From: Brevibacterium sp. JSBI002
GTDB lineage: Bacteria; Actinomycetota; Actinomycetes; Actinomycetales; Brevibacteriaceae
Direction: 5' to 3'
DNA length: 64,000 nt
Assembly: GCF_026013965.1 (NCBI RefSeq)
Contig: NZ_CP110341.1
Location: 1,798,001-1,862,000 of the forward strand
Shown here: in pieces, positions 42,455-51,016 of the stretch
Layout of the letters: every line of letters starts with the position of its first letter
Numbering within the stretch: the stretch's first letter is position 1
Notes under the pieces: model-generated
The model's input: the letters and a program-made list of their open reading frames with translations, nothing else
Database searches by the model: none
Told to the model about the DNA's origin: nothing
Translations under genes and position numbers: made by a program

Positions 42455-45175
42455 TCAGGAGTCGGCGACGACTCCGCGACGAATGGCTTCGATGGTGCGA
42501 CGAACGCGCACTGCGGTCTCCGCGTCGATGACCTCCGCGACCTGACCGAGCAGATCGAGGCTCTGCTTGGCCCATCTGACGAAGTCACCGGCGGCGATAT
42601 CGCTGCCCCGCAGTGATTCCGACAGGGTTTTGCCTTCTGTCCACCGGTACATCGGTCTGATCAGCCCACGGTCCGGTTCGTCAGTCGTGGTCAGAGCATG
42701 CTGTTCTTCGAGGTGGAAGAGCCGACGCCAGATCGTCTCCGATTCGTCGCAGACAGCCTTGAGGTCGGGGCTCGGAGCCCGATGTGCGGTCAGGGTGTCC
42801 CTGCGCGACTGGAAGACGAAGATCGATGCGAAGGCCGCAAGTTCCGGCTCATTGAGTCTGTCCCACAATCCGGCGCGGATCGTCAGTGCCACCAGGAGAT
42901 CCCGTTCGCCGTAGATCCGACGCAGCATAGTCGAGTGCTCGGGATCGAACCCGAGCCCGCGCAGCACATCCTGGACTCGGTCGAACACCAGAGCGATCGA
43001 GGTGGTGCGGCCTTCGATCCGGGCGATGAGCGAATCGTTCTCCCGGATGAGTTTGTCCGCACGGTTGGCCCACCGGGCGTGGAGTTCCCGGTCCGGGCAG
43101 TCGTGACAGGGATGTGCCCGCATCTGCGCTTGGAGCTCGGCGACAGTGGTGCTCTCCCCCTGATGCTCTCGGGTCGATTCCCAATGGGCTTCCGCATCGA
43201 CCCTGCCGTCGGCAACGGCGGATTCGAGGATGGACAGCAGCTGCCTGCGGTCGCCTGCCTGCCGGTGGTTGAACTTCTTCGGCACGCGGACGCGCCCTTG
43301 AGAGGCGACGGGTTCGGTCACCTCGTGGGGTCGCAGATGCCACACCTTGCCCTGCTCTGTGAGGACGGTGGGCAGTCGTGAGACACCGTCCTTGTTGCTC
43401 ATCGGAGAGATGATGACTGCGCGTCCGCCGACCCGTTTGGCCGGCATCGTCACGACATCGCCGATCTTGAGAGCGGTGAGGGATTCGACGATGTCGCGCT
43501 GCCTGTTCCGCGACTTCGTCCGGGTCTCCTGCTTCTGCTTATCCGAGATCGCCCGGCGCAGTCCGGCGTATTCGGAGAAGTCACCGAGGTCGCAGTGCAT
43601 GGACTTCTCGTACGCCTCGATCGTGGCTTCGTTCTTGCGCACCTTCCGGGCCAGGCCGACGACGGCCTTATCCGCCTGGAACTGGGCGAAGGAGGTCTCG
43701 AGCACCTTGGCGGCCTCGTCCGAACTCATTCGCGACAGCAGATTCGCGGTCATGTTGTAGGTCGGCCCGAACGCCGAATTCAGTGCGTAGGAACGGTTCG
43801 AGGCCAAGGCTGCCAGCTCGCTGACCTCGATGGTCGGGTGCCAGACCACGACCGAATGGCCGATGCGGTCGATTCCGCGGCGACCGGCTCGTCCGGTCAG
43901 CTGGGTGTATTCCCCCGGGGTGATCATCACATGTGCTTCGCCGTTGAACTTCACGAGTTTTTCGAGCACGACCGTGCGCGCAGGCATGTTGATGCCCAGC
44001 GCCAGCGTCTCCGTGGCGAAGACGACCTTGATGATTCCCTGCGAGAACAGCTCCTCGACGAGCTGTTTGAACTGCGGGATCATCCCCGCATGGTGCGCGG
44101 CCACTCCGAGCAGCAGACCCTCACGGAAGGTGTGATAGCCGAGGATGCCGAGGTCTTCGTCGGCAAGATCGTCGCGCAGCGACTCGAGAGCGGCATTGAC
44201 GATCGTCTTCTCCTCCCGAGAGTTCAGATCGGTGCCCGTGCTCAGATACTGTTCGACGGCTTCATCGCAGCCATTGCGGGAGAAGATGAACATGATCGCC
44301 GGGAGCATGGCCGCATCGGCGAGAGATGCCACCACCTGAGTGCGGCTGGGACGACGGAACCGGGCACGGGTGGCGCGTGCGCGCTTCGACCGCGGTCCCC
44401 CGTGTGTGCGAGTGGCGTGGTTGAGTGCCGGATCGATGCGATCGGAATCGCTGTGCGTGAACAGGTCGTACATCCGGTGTCCGACCAGGACGTGGTTGAC
44501 CAGCGGCACCGGCCGGTGACTCGTCGAAACGATCGTCGTCGGTCCCCGGACTTCACGCAGCCAGGCCCCGAACTCCTCCACATTCGACACCGTCGCCGAC
44601 AGAGACACCATCTGCACACGATCCGGCAGGTGGATGATGACCTCTTCCCACACCGGTCCGCGGAACCGGTCGGCGAGGTAGTGGACTTCATCGAGGACGA
44701 CGAATCCGAGGTCCGAGAGACCAGACACGTCGTTGTAGAGCATGTTGCGCAGCACTTCGGTGGTCATCACGATGATCGGCGCATCCCGGCGGATCGACGT
44801 GTCGCCGGTGAGCAGCCCGACGTTCTCCGCCCCATGGACCTCTGCGAGGTCGTTGAACTTCTGATTGCTCAGCGCCTTGATCGGGGTCGTGTAGAAGACC
44901 CGTTTGCCCTCCCCGCGGGCCAACTCCACAGCGAACTCCGCGATGAGCGTCTTGCCGGCACCGGTCGGCGCGGTGACCAGCACGTCCTCACCGTCCTGCA
45001 GATGGCTGCAGGCTTCGACCTGGAAGTCATCGAGGGCGAACTCGGTGCGCTCCATGAACTGTCCCAAGGGAGTGCGGGCGAACTCCGCACGCGCCTTGAA
45101 ATCGGCGTAGGCAGCCGAGGGGCTCAGCGGTTTCTCGGCAGAAATGTCGGTCGAAAGCGGCGTAGGGTCAGTCAT
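42455..45175 (-). CDS. helY: DEAD/DEAH-box RNA helicase HelY (Ski2/Mtr4-like)
   Basis: Superfamily 2 helicase of 906 aa, probably in RNA processing or decay. Walker A is TAPTGAGKT (about 68-76), the DEVH box is VVLDEVHYLADRFRGPVW, motif III is SLSATVSN, and motifs V/VI are FATETLALGINMPARTVV and QLTGRAGRRGID. The C-terminal DSHCT domain (about 750-900) is present. It is the last gene of the leftward tatA-tatC-helY unit, overlapping tatC by 8 bp, the same order as mycobacterial Rv2094c-Rv2092c. Confidence 0.93.
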   Translation of the reverse strand: MTDPTPLSTDISAEKPLSPSAAYADFKARAEFARTPLGQFMERTEFALDDFQVEACSHLQDGEDVLVTAPTGAGKTLIAEFAVELARGEGKRVFYTTPIKALSNQKFNDLAEVHGAENVGLLTGDTSIRRDAPIIVMTTEVLRNMLYNDVSGLSDLGFVVLDEVHYLADRFRGPVWEEVIIHLPDRVQMVSLSATVSNVEEFGAWLREVRGPTTIVSTSHRPVPLVNHVLVGHRMYDLFTHSDSDRIDPALNHATRTHGGPRSKRARATRARFRRPSRTQVVASLADAAMLPAIMFIFSRNGCDEAVEQYLSTGTDLNSREEKTIVNAALESLRDDLADEDLGILGYHTFREGLLLGVAAHHAGMIPQFKQLVEELFSQGIIKVVFATETLALGINMPARTVVLEKLVKFNGEAHVMITPGEYTQLTGRAGRRGIDRIGHSVVVWHPTIEVSELAALASNRSYALNSAFGPTYNMTANLLSRMSSDEAAKVLETSFAQFQADKAVVGLARKVRKNEATIEAYEKSMHCDLGDFSEYAGLRRAISDKQKQETRTKSRNRQRDIVESLTALKIGDVVTMPAKRVGGRAVIISPMSNKDGVSRLPTVLTEQGKVWHLRPHEVTEPVASQGRVRVPKKFNHRQAGDRRQLLSILESAVADGRVDAEAHWESTREHQGESTTVAELQAQMRAHPCHDCPDRELHARWANRADKLIRENDSLIARIEGRTTSIALVFDRVQDVLRGLGFDPEHSTMLRRIYGERDLLVALTIRAGLWDRLNEPELAAFASIFVFQSRRDTLTAHRAPSPDLKAVCDESETIWRRLFHLEEQHALTTTDEPDRGLIRPMYRWTEGKTLSESLRGSDIAAGDFVRWAKQSLDLLGQVAEVIDAETAVRVRRTIEAIRRGVVADS

Positions 45176-46010
45176 TCTTCTCTTCGTCGGTCAGTTCGTC
45201 CTCGTCGACCCACAGGCCCTGCGCGATGAGGCGCTTCTTACGTCGGCGATCATTGAATACACAGATCACCCACGCCAGACAGAACAAGGTCATCATGGGG
45301 ATGACGAGGAAGAACATGGACATGGCGTCCGGAGTCGGGGTGGCGATCGCGGCGAACAGGAAGACGAGCATGACGATGATGCGCCACGACTTCTTGATCC
45401 TCTCCGCCGACAGGATTCCGAGCATGTTGAGTCCCACCATGAGCACGGGAAGGACGAATGCGAGTCCGAAGACGACGATGATGATCATCACGAAGCTCAG
45501 GTAATCCTGTGCCGGGATGATGTTCGTGCCGCCCTCGGGGGTGAACGAGGTCAGTGCCTTCACCGCATTGGGCAGAGCGAAGAACGCCATGGTCGACCCG
45601 GCCAGGAACAGCGGAATCGCTGCCCCGAGGAATCCGAGGGAGTACAGCTTCTCCTTGCGCTTCAGTCCCGGGACGATGAAGGCCCAGACCTCATAGAGCC
45701 AGATGGGGCAGGAGAGGAAGAGGCCGATGAAGAACGAGAGTTTGATCTTCAGGTCGAAGGGAGAGGCGACTCCGGCGAAGTTGATCTCGGCCATCCGTCC
45801 GCCGTTGTCACGGATCGTCCGGATCGGCTCCTGGAGGATGTCGAGGACAGGGTCGTAGAGGAACCAGCCCGCCACCGCGCCCAGAGCGATGGCGATGGCG
45901 GAGATGATGACGCGATTGCGCAACTCGACGAGATGCCCGACGACGGGCATCTTCTTCTCAGGATTGCTCTTCCGTGATCGAGATGGCTTCCGCTGGCTGT
46001 TCTCTTTCAC
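45168..46010 (-). CDS. tatC: Twin-arginine translocase subunit TatC
   Basis: Core receptor of the Tat pathway, 280 aa, with six transmembrane helices. A Lys/Arg-rich N-terminus leads to MPVVGHLVELRNRVIISAIA, the signal-peptide-binding start of TatC; FIGLFLSCPIWLYEVWAFIV and PGLKRKEKLYSL are the next conserved segments. It overlaps tatA by 4 bp and helY by 8 bp, so the three are coupled. TatB is absent, as expected for actinobacteria where TatA or a separate TatB located elsewhere partners it. Confidence 0.96.
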   Translation of the reverse strand: MKENSQRKPSRSRKSNPEKKMPVVGHLVELRNRVIISAIAIALGAVAGWFLYDPVLDILQEPIRTIRDNGGRMAEINFAGVASPFDLKIKLSFFIGLFLSCPIWLYEVWAFIVPGLKRKEKLYSLGFLGAAIPLFLAGSTMAFFALPNAVKALTSFTPEGGTNIIPAQDYLSFVMIIIVVFGLAFVLPVLMVGLNMLGILSAERIKKSWRIIVMLVFLFAAIATPTPDAMSMFFLVIPMMTLFCLAWVICVFNDRRRKKRLIAQGLWVDEDELTDEEKND

Positions 46011-46288
46011 TTCTCGTGAGACTGCGGGTCCTGCTTCTCTCGCCGCGACTCCTCGGTACCAGTGGTTTCACCGGTGGCCGTGGTGGAATCGGTCGAGGAG
46101 TTCTGGTTGAGCGCTCCCGGCTCGGTGGTCTTGCCGGATTCGTCGTCGTCGCGCAGGTCCTTGACTTCGGACTTGAAGATCTTCATCGACTGTCCCAGGC
46201 TTCGGGCCAGCTGCGGCAGTTTGGGTGCGCCGAAGATGATCACGATGATGAGGATCACGATCGCGATCTGCACGAAACTTGGTCTCAT
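46007..46288 (-). CDS. tatA: Twin-arginine translocase subunit TatA
   Basis: Small Tat pore protein, 93 aa. A single N-terminal transmembrane helix IAIVILIIVIIFGAPKLPQL (residues about 8-27) with the conserved FGAPKLP hinge is followed by an amphipathic helix (ARSLGQSMKIFKSEVKDL) and an acidic/Ser-Thr-rich tail. GGAGCTCC lies just before the ATG. It is the first gene of the leftward tatA-tatC-helY unit, preceded by an 86-bp gap from pafC. Confidence 0.95.
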   Translation of the reverse strand: MRPSFVQIAIVILIIVIIFGAPKLPQLARSLGQSMKIFKSEVKDLRDDDESGKTTEPGALNQNSSTDSTTATGETTGTEESRREKQDPQSHEK

Positions 46289-46374
46289 GGGGAGCTCCTT
46301 GGATTGTTGATGCTGTGGATGATTCTACGCGCTGCGGCTGAGCCTTTCATCCACATCCGGGCGCGGTCTTCGTC

Positions 46375-47262
46375 TCAGCCGAGCCTGTGCAGAGCGGCCG
46401 CAACGGCTTCGGTGTCGTCGATCTCGGTGATGACATCGGCATGGCAGAGCAGGAACCGGCTGAGCCAATCCACCGAATGCACGAGCAGGCGGATGCGTAC
46501 GCTCGTGTCACCGCCGTCGAGGTACTCGCGATTCGTCACGTCGAGTTCATCTGCCAGCCATGCTCCCGCGGCCCCGAGACCGAGGGTGACTTCGTAAGAG
46601 CTCGTTGTCGAACCACTGACCGACATCGGCGGATGCGCTGCCGGTTCCCAGGAACGGATGCGCCCCAGGGCGAAGCGGCGGGGTGCTCCGGCCGAGTAGC
46701 ACCAGGCATCGACGTACCAGTCAGCACCAGGTACGAGCCGGGTCGGGGCGATGGTCCGGGTCGTGAGTTCGTCGCGGGAGCCGACGTAGTAGTCGATGCT
46801 CATCGCCGTGCCTTCTTCGACAGCCTGTCTCAGTGCGGTCAGCAGCTCTTCGTCGGCATCGATGGGGCTGACGTCGACGGCGGTGCGCAGGTTCTCTCCT
46901 GCCGCTGCACGCAGTTTGGATGCTGCTGTGGCCACGGCTTCGGAATCGAGTCCGGGCAGGGAAGAGAGCATGTCGAGCGCGAGCACGAGGACGCCGGCTT
47001 CCTCGGCGCTGAGCCGCACGGGCACGGAGACCTCTTCGGCGTTGGAGATGAATATCTGCCCGCCTTCCCAGGACGCGTCGATGAGATCATCGGGCATATG
47101 TCCGGGTCGACCTGTGACGAAGAGCAGCTGCAGATCGTCGATGAGGGTGTCGGAGTCGATGCCGAAATAGGCGGCCGTCTCTTCGAGGTCCGCTCCCGGA
47201 TGCGCATCGAGGTAGGGCACGAGGCTGAGCAGCCGGGTGAGGCGTTCACGCGCTGAGGACAC
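46375..47262 (-). CDS. pafC: WYL-domain regulator PafC
   Basis: C-terminal partner of the PafBC heterodimer, 295 aa, with an N-terminal winged HTH and a WYL domain (MSIDYYVGSRDELTTR and DWYVDAWCYSAGAPRRFALG). In mycobacteria PafBC activates DNA-damage genes independently of LexA. The GTG at 47262 overlaps pafB by 17 bp and follows GGGAGG. A longer 340-aa reading is rejected because its extra N-terminal part is out-of-frame pafB sequence. Confidence 0.93.
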   Translation of the reverse strand: MSSARERLTRLLSLVPYLDAHPGADLEETAAYFGIDSDTLIDDLQLLFVTGRPGHMPDDLIDASWEGGQIFISNAEEVSVPVRLSAEEAGVLVLALDMLSSLPGLDSEAVATAASKLRAAAGENLRTAVDVSPIDADEELLTALRQAVEEGTAMSIDYYVGSRDELTTRTIAPTRLVPGADWYVDAWCYSAGAPRRFALGRIRSWEPAAHPPMSVSGSTTSSYEVTLGLGAAGAWLADELDVTNREYLDGGDTSVRIRLLVHSVDWLSRFLLCHADVITEIDDTEAVAAALHRLG

Positions 47263-48268
47263 TGGTGCCTCCCAAACGGTTGAGCGAGTCCCGAATCGTT
47301 TCGCGTCGGCGGTCGACGGCACGCACGAGGTCGGGCGGATCGACCACGTCGACGGCGTCCCCGAAGCCGACGATCTCAGCAGCGAGCCCCTCGACATCGG
47401 AATATCCGATGATCACGGCGTCTCCGTCGCTGCGGATCTGTCGACGGCGCAGCGGATCGGCCCGGTGGGCACGGATGCGCAGCGTCGCCTCGGCGACGAC
47501 GGCCATCTCGGAACTCGACTGCAGCGCCAGCTGCGGGGAGAAGTCCTCGGGAATCTCATAGTCGCCGGGTTCACGGCCGCTGAGCTTCGCGATCCCTCCC
47601 TCCACACGGGAGAGCCGGAAGGTGCGGCGAGCTTCGCGATCGAGATCGAAGCCGAAGAGGTAGACGCGATCACCGCGGCTGAGCAGCGCATAGGGTTCCA
47701 GACGCACTTTCCTCACGCTCTGGCCGGGTTTGTGGTAGCGGAAGCCGACGGCTTCACGGGCGTTGATGTGGTGGAGGGCTGTGGCGAAGTTCGCGCTCGC
47801 CAGCCGGTGCGCGGCGGTGCCCGGGTCGACGCTTCCCGGTCCGGCGGCGGACTGGCCGAGGTCGATGCCGAGAGCACGCAGCTTCGTCAGCGCCTGAGCC
47901 GAGGACTCCCCGAGTTCGGTCTCCGACCAGAACGCGGCGGCCACGGTCACGGCAGCCACCTCGGCGGGGGTGAGATCGACGTCGCCCATCGCATAGTCGG
48001 CGGTCGAGATCCGATACCCCGTCTCCCCCACATCACCGTAGGCATCGTGTTCGGCCCGGGTGGCGATGGTGATGCCCATGTGCCGCAGCAGCTCTTTATC
48101 GCGAGAGAATTTGCGATCGAAGGCGACCTCGTCGAGTCCGGAATAGCCGTCGATGGCGCTCATCAGCGTTTTGCGCGACACCCAGCCGCGGGAAGCGCGC
48201 AGGGCGATCAGCAGATTCATCAGACGTTCGGTCTGCTGTCTCTGTCTGCTTGTGCGGGGTGTATTCAC
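47246..48268 (-). CDS. pafB: WYL-domain regulator PafB
   Basis: First subunit of PafBC, 340 aa, with an N-terminal HTH (GWVSRKTLMSAIDGYSGLDE...FDRKFSRDKELLRHMGI) and a WYL domain (EAVGFRYHKPGQSVRKVRLE, then RVYLFGFDLDREARRTFRLS). The GTG at 48268 lies 6 nt after TACGGT (antisense 48275-48280), so the operon mRNA is probably leaderless. It is divergent from a DUF3866 gene, the spacer being only 40 bp. Co-conserved with the proteasome cluster but functionally tied to the DNA-damage response. Confidence 0.93.
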   Translation of the reverse strand: MNTPRTSRQRQQTERLMNLLIALRASRGWVSRKTLMSAIDGYSGLDEVAFDRKFSRDKELLRHMGITIATRAEHDAYGDVGETGYRISTADYAMGDVDLTPAEVAAVTVAAAFWSETELGESSAQALTKLRALGIDLGQSAAGPGSVDPGTAAHRLASANFATALHHINAREAVGFRYHKPGQSVRKVRLEPYALLSRGDRVYLFGFDLDREARRTFRLSRVEGGIAKLSGREPGDYEIPEDFSPQLALQSSSEMAVVAEATLRIRAHRADPLRRRQIRSDGDAVIIGYSDVEGLAAEIVGFGDAVDVVDPPDLVRAVDRRRETIRDSLNRLGGTSVLSA

Positions 48269-48274
48269 GATTCC

Positions 48275-48301
48275 ACCGTAACCTAAGCCGGGCGATAGTC
48301 T
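48275..48301. promoter_or_regulatory. Divergent leaderless promoter pair for pafB and the DUF3866 gene
   Basis: TACGGT (minus strand, 48275-48280) lies 6 nt before the pafB GTG, and TAGTCT (plus strand, 48296-48301) lies 7 nt before the DUF3866 ATG. Both have the spacing of a -10 hexamer in front of a leaderless mRNA; no clear -35 was seen. Confidence 0.5.
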
Positions 48302-48308
48302 TGGGACC

Positions 48309-49442
48309 ATGATTCATTGGCGCAAAGGAATCGTCGCAGCGATTCGCTCCACCCGGCCAGGATACACAGAGGTCGAGGTCGAACTGGACGAGGCCGTGCC
48401 CGGCACCGATGTGAGATCCATCCGAGCGGTCGCCTACACCGATGCCGTCGGGCAACCGCAGAGCCAGGACACCGTCATCGTCAATGTCTCGGCTCTTGCG
48501 AAGCGCCTGGGCACCGGTGGCTTCGGTCTCATCGTCGCCCTACCCGATGCGCTGCCGGCAGATCCCCCGGACGGCCCCGGCCATCTGGTCAAGGACCGCT
48601 ATTCGCCGTTGCAGACGATGGTCCTCGGCGTCGACGATCAGGAGTCGCAGCACCATTCCACCCTCGCCGAGGCGGACAGCCTCGGTGGCATGCCGGTGGT
48701 CGTGGCCGATCTGCATTCGGCTCTGCCCGCGGTGCTCGCCGGAATCCGCGTCGTCGACCCGTCGTTGTCGGTGGCTTATGTGCTCAGTGATGGTGCGGCT
48801 CTGCCGGCCCCGTTCTCTCAGGCCGTCGCCGGGCTCAAGGGCGCCGGCTGGCTTCAGGGCGTGATCAGCACAGGCCAGGCTTGGGGCGGAGATCTCGAAG
48901 CGGTGACCATCCACACGGGGCTGCTCGCGGCCAAACACGTGATGGGTGCCGATACCACCATCGTCGCCCAGGGGCCAGGGAACCTGGGCACCGGCACGAA
49001 GTACGGCTATTCGGGACTGGTCACCGGAGAGCACCTCAATGCCGCCGCTCTGCTCGGCGGGCATCCGATCGGTCTGCTGCGGATGTCGAACGCCGATGCC
49101 CGCGGCCGCCATTTCGGTATCTCCCATCATTCGCTGACGCCCTTGAGTGAGATCGCACGACCGGGGATGACCGTACCGGTGCCCGATTTCTCCACCCTCA
49201 CCGAGGCGGAACGAGCCGAGATGGACCCGGATCCCGGTGTCGTCGCCGAAACTGTGGCCGAGCAGCTGCATCGACTCCAGATGCATGATCTCGTCGATAT
49301 CGATCTGAAGGGGCTGTGGGAAGCGCTGCGCACCTCACCTGTGGGTCTGTCGACAATGGGCAGGAAGCTGCCCGCCGATGCTGCGTCGTTCCTCGCAGCG
49401 GCCGCCGCTGGACGCTGCGCCGCCGGGCTCGTCCGCCGCTGA
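48309..49442 (+). CDS. DUF3866 family protein
   Basis: A 377-aa actinobacterial protein of unknown role. The segments IVNVSALAKRLGTGGFGLIV, DSLGGMPVVVADLHSALPAV, TIVAQGPGNLGTGTKYGYSG and GISHHSLTPLSEIA are conserved in the family and suggest a Rossmann-like nucleotide or sugar-phosphate-binding fold, but no catalytic motif is clear. A TAGTCT hexamer ends 7 nt before the ATG, so it is likely leaderless. The short divergent spacer to pafB means the two genes share a promoter region. Confidence 0.82.
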   Translation: MIHWRKGIVAAIRSTRPGYTEVEVELDEAVPGTDVRSIRAVAYTDAVGQPQSQDTVIVNVSALAKRLGTGGFGLIVALPDALPADPPDGPGHLVKDRYSPLQTMVLGVDDQESQHHSTLAEADSLGGMPVVVADLHSALPAVLAGIRVVDPSLSVAYVLSDGAALPAPFSQAVAGLKGAGWLQGVISTGQAWGGDLEAVTIHTGLLAAKHVMGADTTIVAQGPGNLGTGTKYGYSGLVTGEHLNAAALLGGHPIGLLRMSNADARGRHFGISHHSLTPLSEIARPGMTVPVPDFSTLTEAERAEMDPDPGVVAETVAEQLHRLQMHDLVDIDLKGLWEALRTSPVGLSTMGRKLPADAASFLAAAAAGRCAAGLVRR

Positions 49443-49506
49443 CCGCGTCGAGCACAGGTCAGCGCCTGATCTCCGCAGAATCCCCCTCCGCGGCGGGGAA
49501 GACAGA

Positions 49507-49536
49507 TGTGGCCGGGTTCCGAAGAACCCGGCCACA
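49507..49536. terminator. Terminator between DUF3866 gene and fkbP
   Basis: Perfect 13-bp stem (49507-49519 with 49524-49536) with a CGAA tetraloop between convergent genes. Confidence 0.85.
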
Positions 49537-49581
49537 GTCGTCTCAGTCAGGATCAGCGCGTGCTGATGATCCGGCTGGTTC

Positions 49582-49956
49582 TCAGCGCACGTTCTCGAGG
49601 TCGCAGACGAAGATCAGCGACTCTCCGGGCTGGATGACTCCGCCCGCACCCTGATCGCCGTACGCCAGGTGCGGCGGGATCTGCAGGGTACGGCGTCCGC
49701 CGACCTTCATGCCCTGGATGCCCTGGTCCCAGCCGGAGATGACCATTCCGGATCCGAGACGGAACTCCAGCGGGGTGCCGCGGTTGTACGAGGCGTCGAA
49801 CTCCTCGCCCGTGGAATGGGCGACTCCGACGTAGTGCACGCTCACGGTGTCGCCGGGTCCCGCCTCGGCGCCGGTGCCGATCACATCATCGGTGATGATG
49901 AGCTCGGTCGGGGCGTCTCCGCCGGGGAAATCGACTTCGGGCTTCTGCTTGCTCAT
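49582..49956 (-). CDS. FKBP-type peptidyl-prolyl isomerase, cytosolic
   Basis: A 124-aa single-domain FKBP that catalyses proline cis-trans isomerisation. The active-site sequence VSVHYVGVAHSTGEEFDASY, GWDQGIQGMKVGGRRTLQIP and AYGDQGAGGVIQPGESLIFV are conserved. It has no signal peptide, so it is probably cytosolic. A TGGAGG-type ribosome site precedes the ATG. It lies 42 bp after a second, exported FKBP on the same strand. Confidence 0.93.
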   Translation of the reverse strand: MSKQKPEVDFPGGDAPTELIITDDVIGTGAEAGPGDTVSVHYVGVAHSTGEEFDASYNRGTPLEFRLGSGMVISGWDQGIQGMKVGGRRTLQIPPHLAYGDQGAGGVIQPGESLIFVCDLENVR

Positions 49957-49998
49957 GTGTTCCTCCTGGTGTCGGTTCTGTTGGGATATCGGACGGTC

Positions 49999-50952
49999 TC
50001 AGCCCTGGGCCGAGAGGATATCGACGACGAAGATCAGCGTCGAGTTCCCTGGGATCGAGTCGTTGCCCTGTTCGCCGTAGCCCTTGTCCGGCGGGACGAC
50101 GAGGACGACCTGGTCGCCGACCTTCTTGCCGACGAGCCCCTCGTTCCAGCCGTCGATGACCTGAGCCTCGCCGACCGGGGCGACGACGAGGGGCTGTCCG
50201 CCCTTCTTCCAGTTCGAGTCGAAGGTCTTCGAGGTGTCGTCCCAGAGCCAGCCGGAGTACTTCACGGCGACGCTCTGGCCCTTCTTGACCTCGTCGCCTT
50301 TGCCTTCGATCGTCGTGTACGACTCGAGCTCGGTCGGCTTCTTGCCCTTCGGCTTCGAGATCGATGGGGCACCGTCATCGCCCCACTTCACGGTCACGGG
50401 GTTGTCCGACTGATCGGCTTTCTTCCCCTCGGCGCGAGTCAGCGGCTTCTTCGTGTCCTCGATGTCGATGACGTAGACGAGCGTCTGTGACGCCTCCCCC
50501 TGCTGGGCGCTGCCGTTGAGCGACATCATCACGCGGGAACCGACCTTGGCGTCGATGAGCGCGTTGTAGAGGTCTTCGGAGATCTGGGACTTGTCCATGG
50601 GGAATCCGGCGGCGGAGTCCGAATCGTAGCTGGATTCGACGGTCTTGCCGGTCGTCCCGGAGACCAGAGTCATCTGTGCCGTGACCTGCTCGCCGTCGGC
50701 GACCTTGGCGCCGGTGCCCTTTTTGAGCACCTTCTTCTCGGTCTTGTCCATGACCAGCGGTGCCTCGAAGCTGACCTTGGGCTTCTTCCCCATCTTGCCG
50801 ACGACGGAGATGTCGTCGAGGCTGGTCGACTTCGCGTCCTGGGCGGCCACCGAGGGCGGAGGCGTGGTCGAGTCCTCTGACTCCTCACCCTGCCCGCAGG
50901 CCGAGAGCAGCAACAGGCCCGCCGCGATGGCGCTGAGCACTTTGGTGCGCAC
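49999..50952 (-). CDS. Exported lipoprotein with two FKBP domains
   Basis: A 317-aa lipoprotein. The signal is LSAIAAGLLLLSACGQG with lipobox LLSAC, so it is anchored outside the membrane after residue 19. The first FKBP-like half (about 60-175) is degenerate; the second (about 215-317) is complete, ending GEQGNDSIPGNSTLIFVVDI with GWNEGLVGKKVGDQVVLVVP. Its likely role is folding of exported proteins, and its position between pafA and the cytosolic FKBP is typical of actinobacteria. Confidence 0.9.
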   Translation of the reverse strand: MRTKVLSAIAAGLLLLSACGQGEESEDSTTPPPSVAAQDAKSTSLDDISVVGKMGKKPKVSFEAPLVMDKTEKKVLKKGTGAKVADGEQVTAQMTLVSGTTGKTVESSYDSDSAAGFPMDKSQISEDLYNALIDAKVGSRVMMSLNGSAQQGEASQTLVYVIDIEDTKKPLTRAEGKKADQSDNPVTVKWGDDGAPSISKPKGKKPTELESYTTIEGKGDEVKKGQSVAVKYSGWLWDDTSKTFDSNWKKGGQPLVVAPVGEAQVIDGWNEGLVGKKVGDQVVLVVPPDKGYGEQGNDSIPGNSTLIFVVDILSAQG

Positions 50953-51016
50953 TGGTTTCCTTTCGTCACGCCGAGGCCGCGCCCGGGTAGGGGCTCGACC
51001 GAATCACAGGGCGATC

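Noticed and set aside
43595..45229. 544-aa plus-strand frame opposite helY
   Set aside because: Shadow; helY helicase motifs are on the minus strand.
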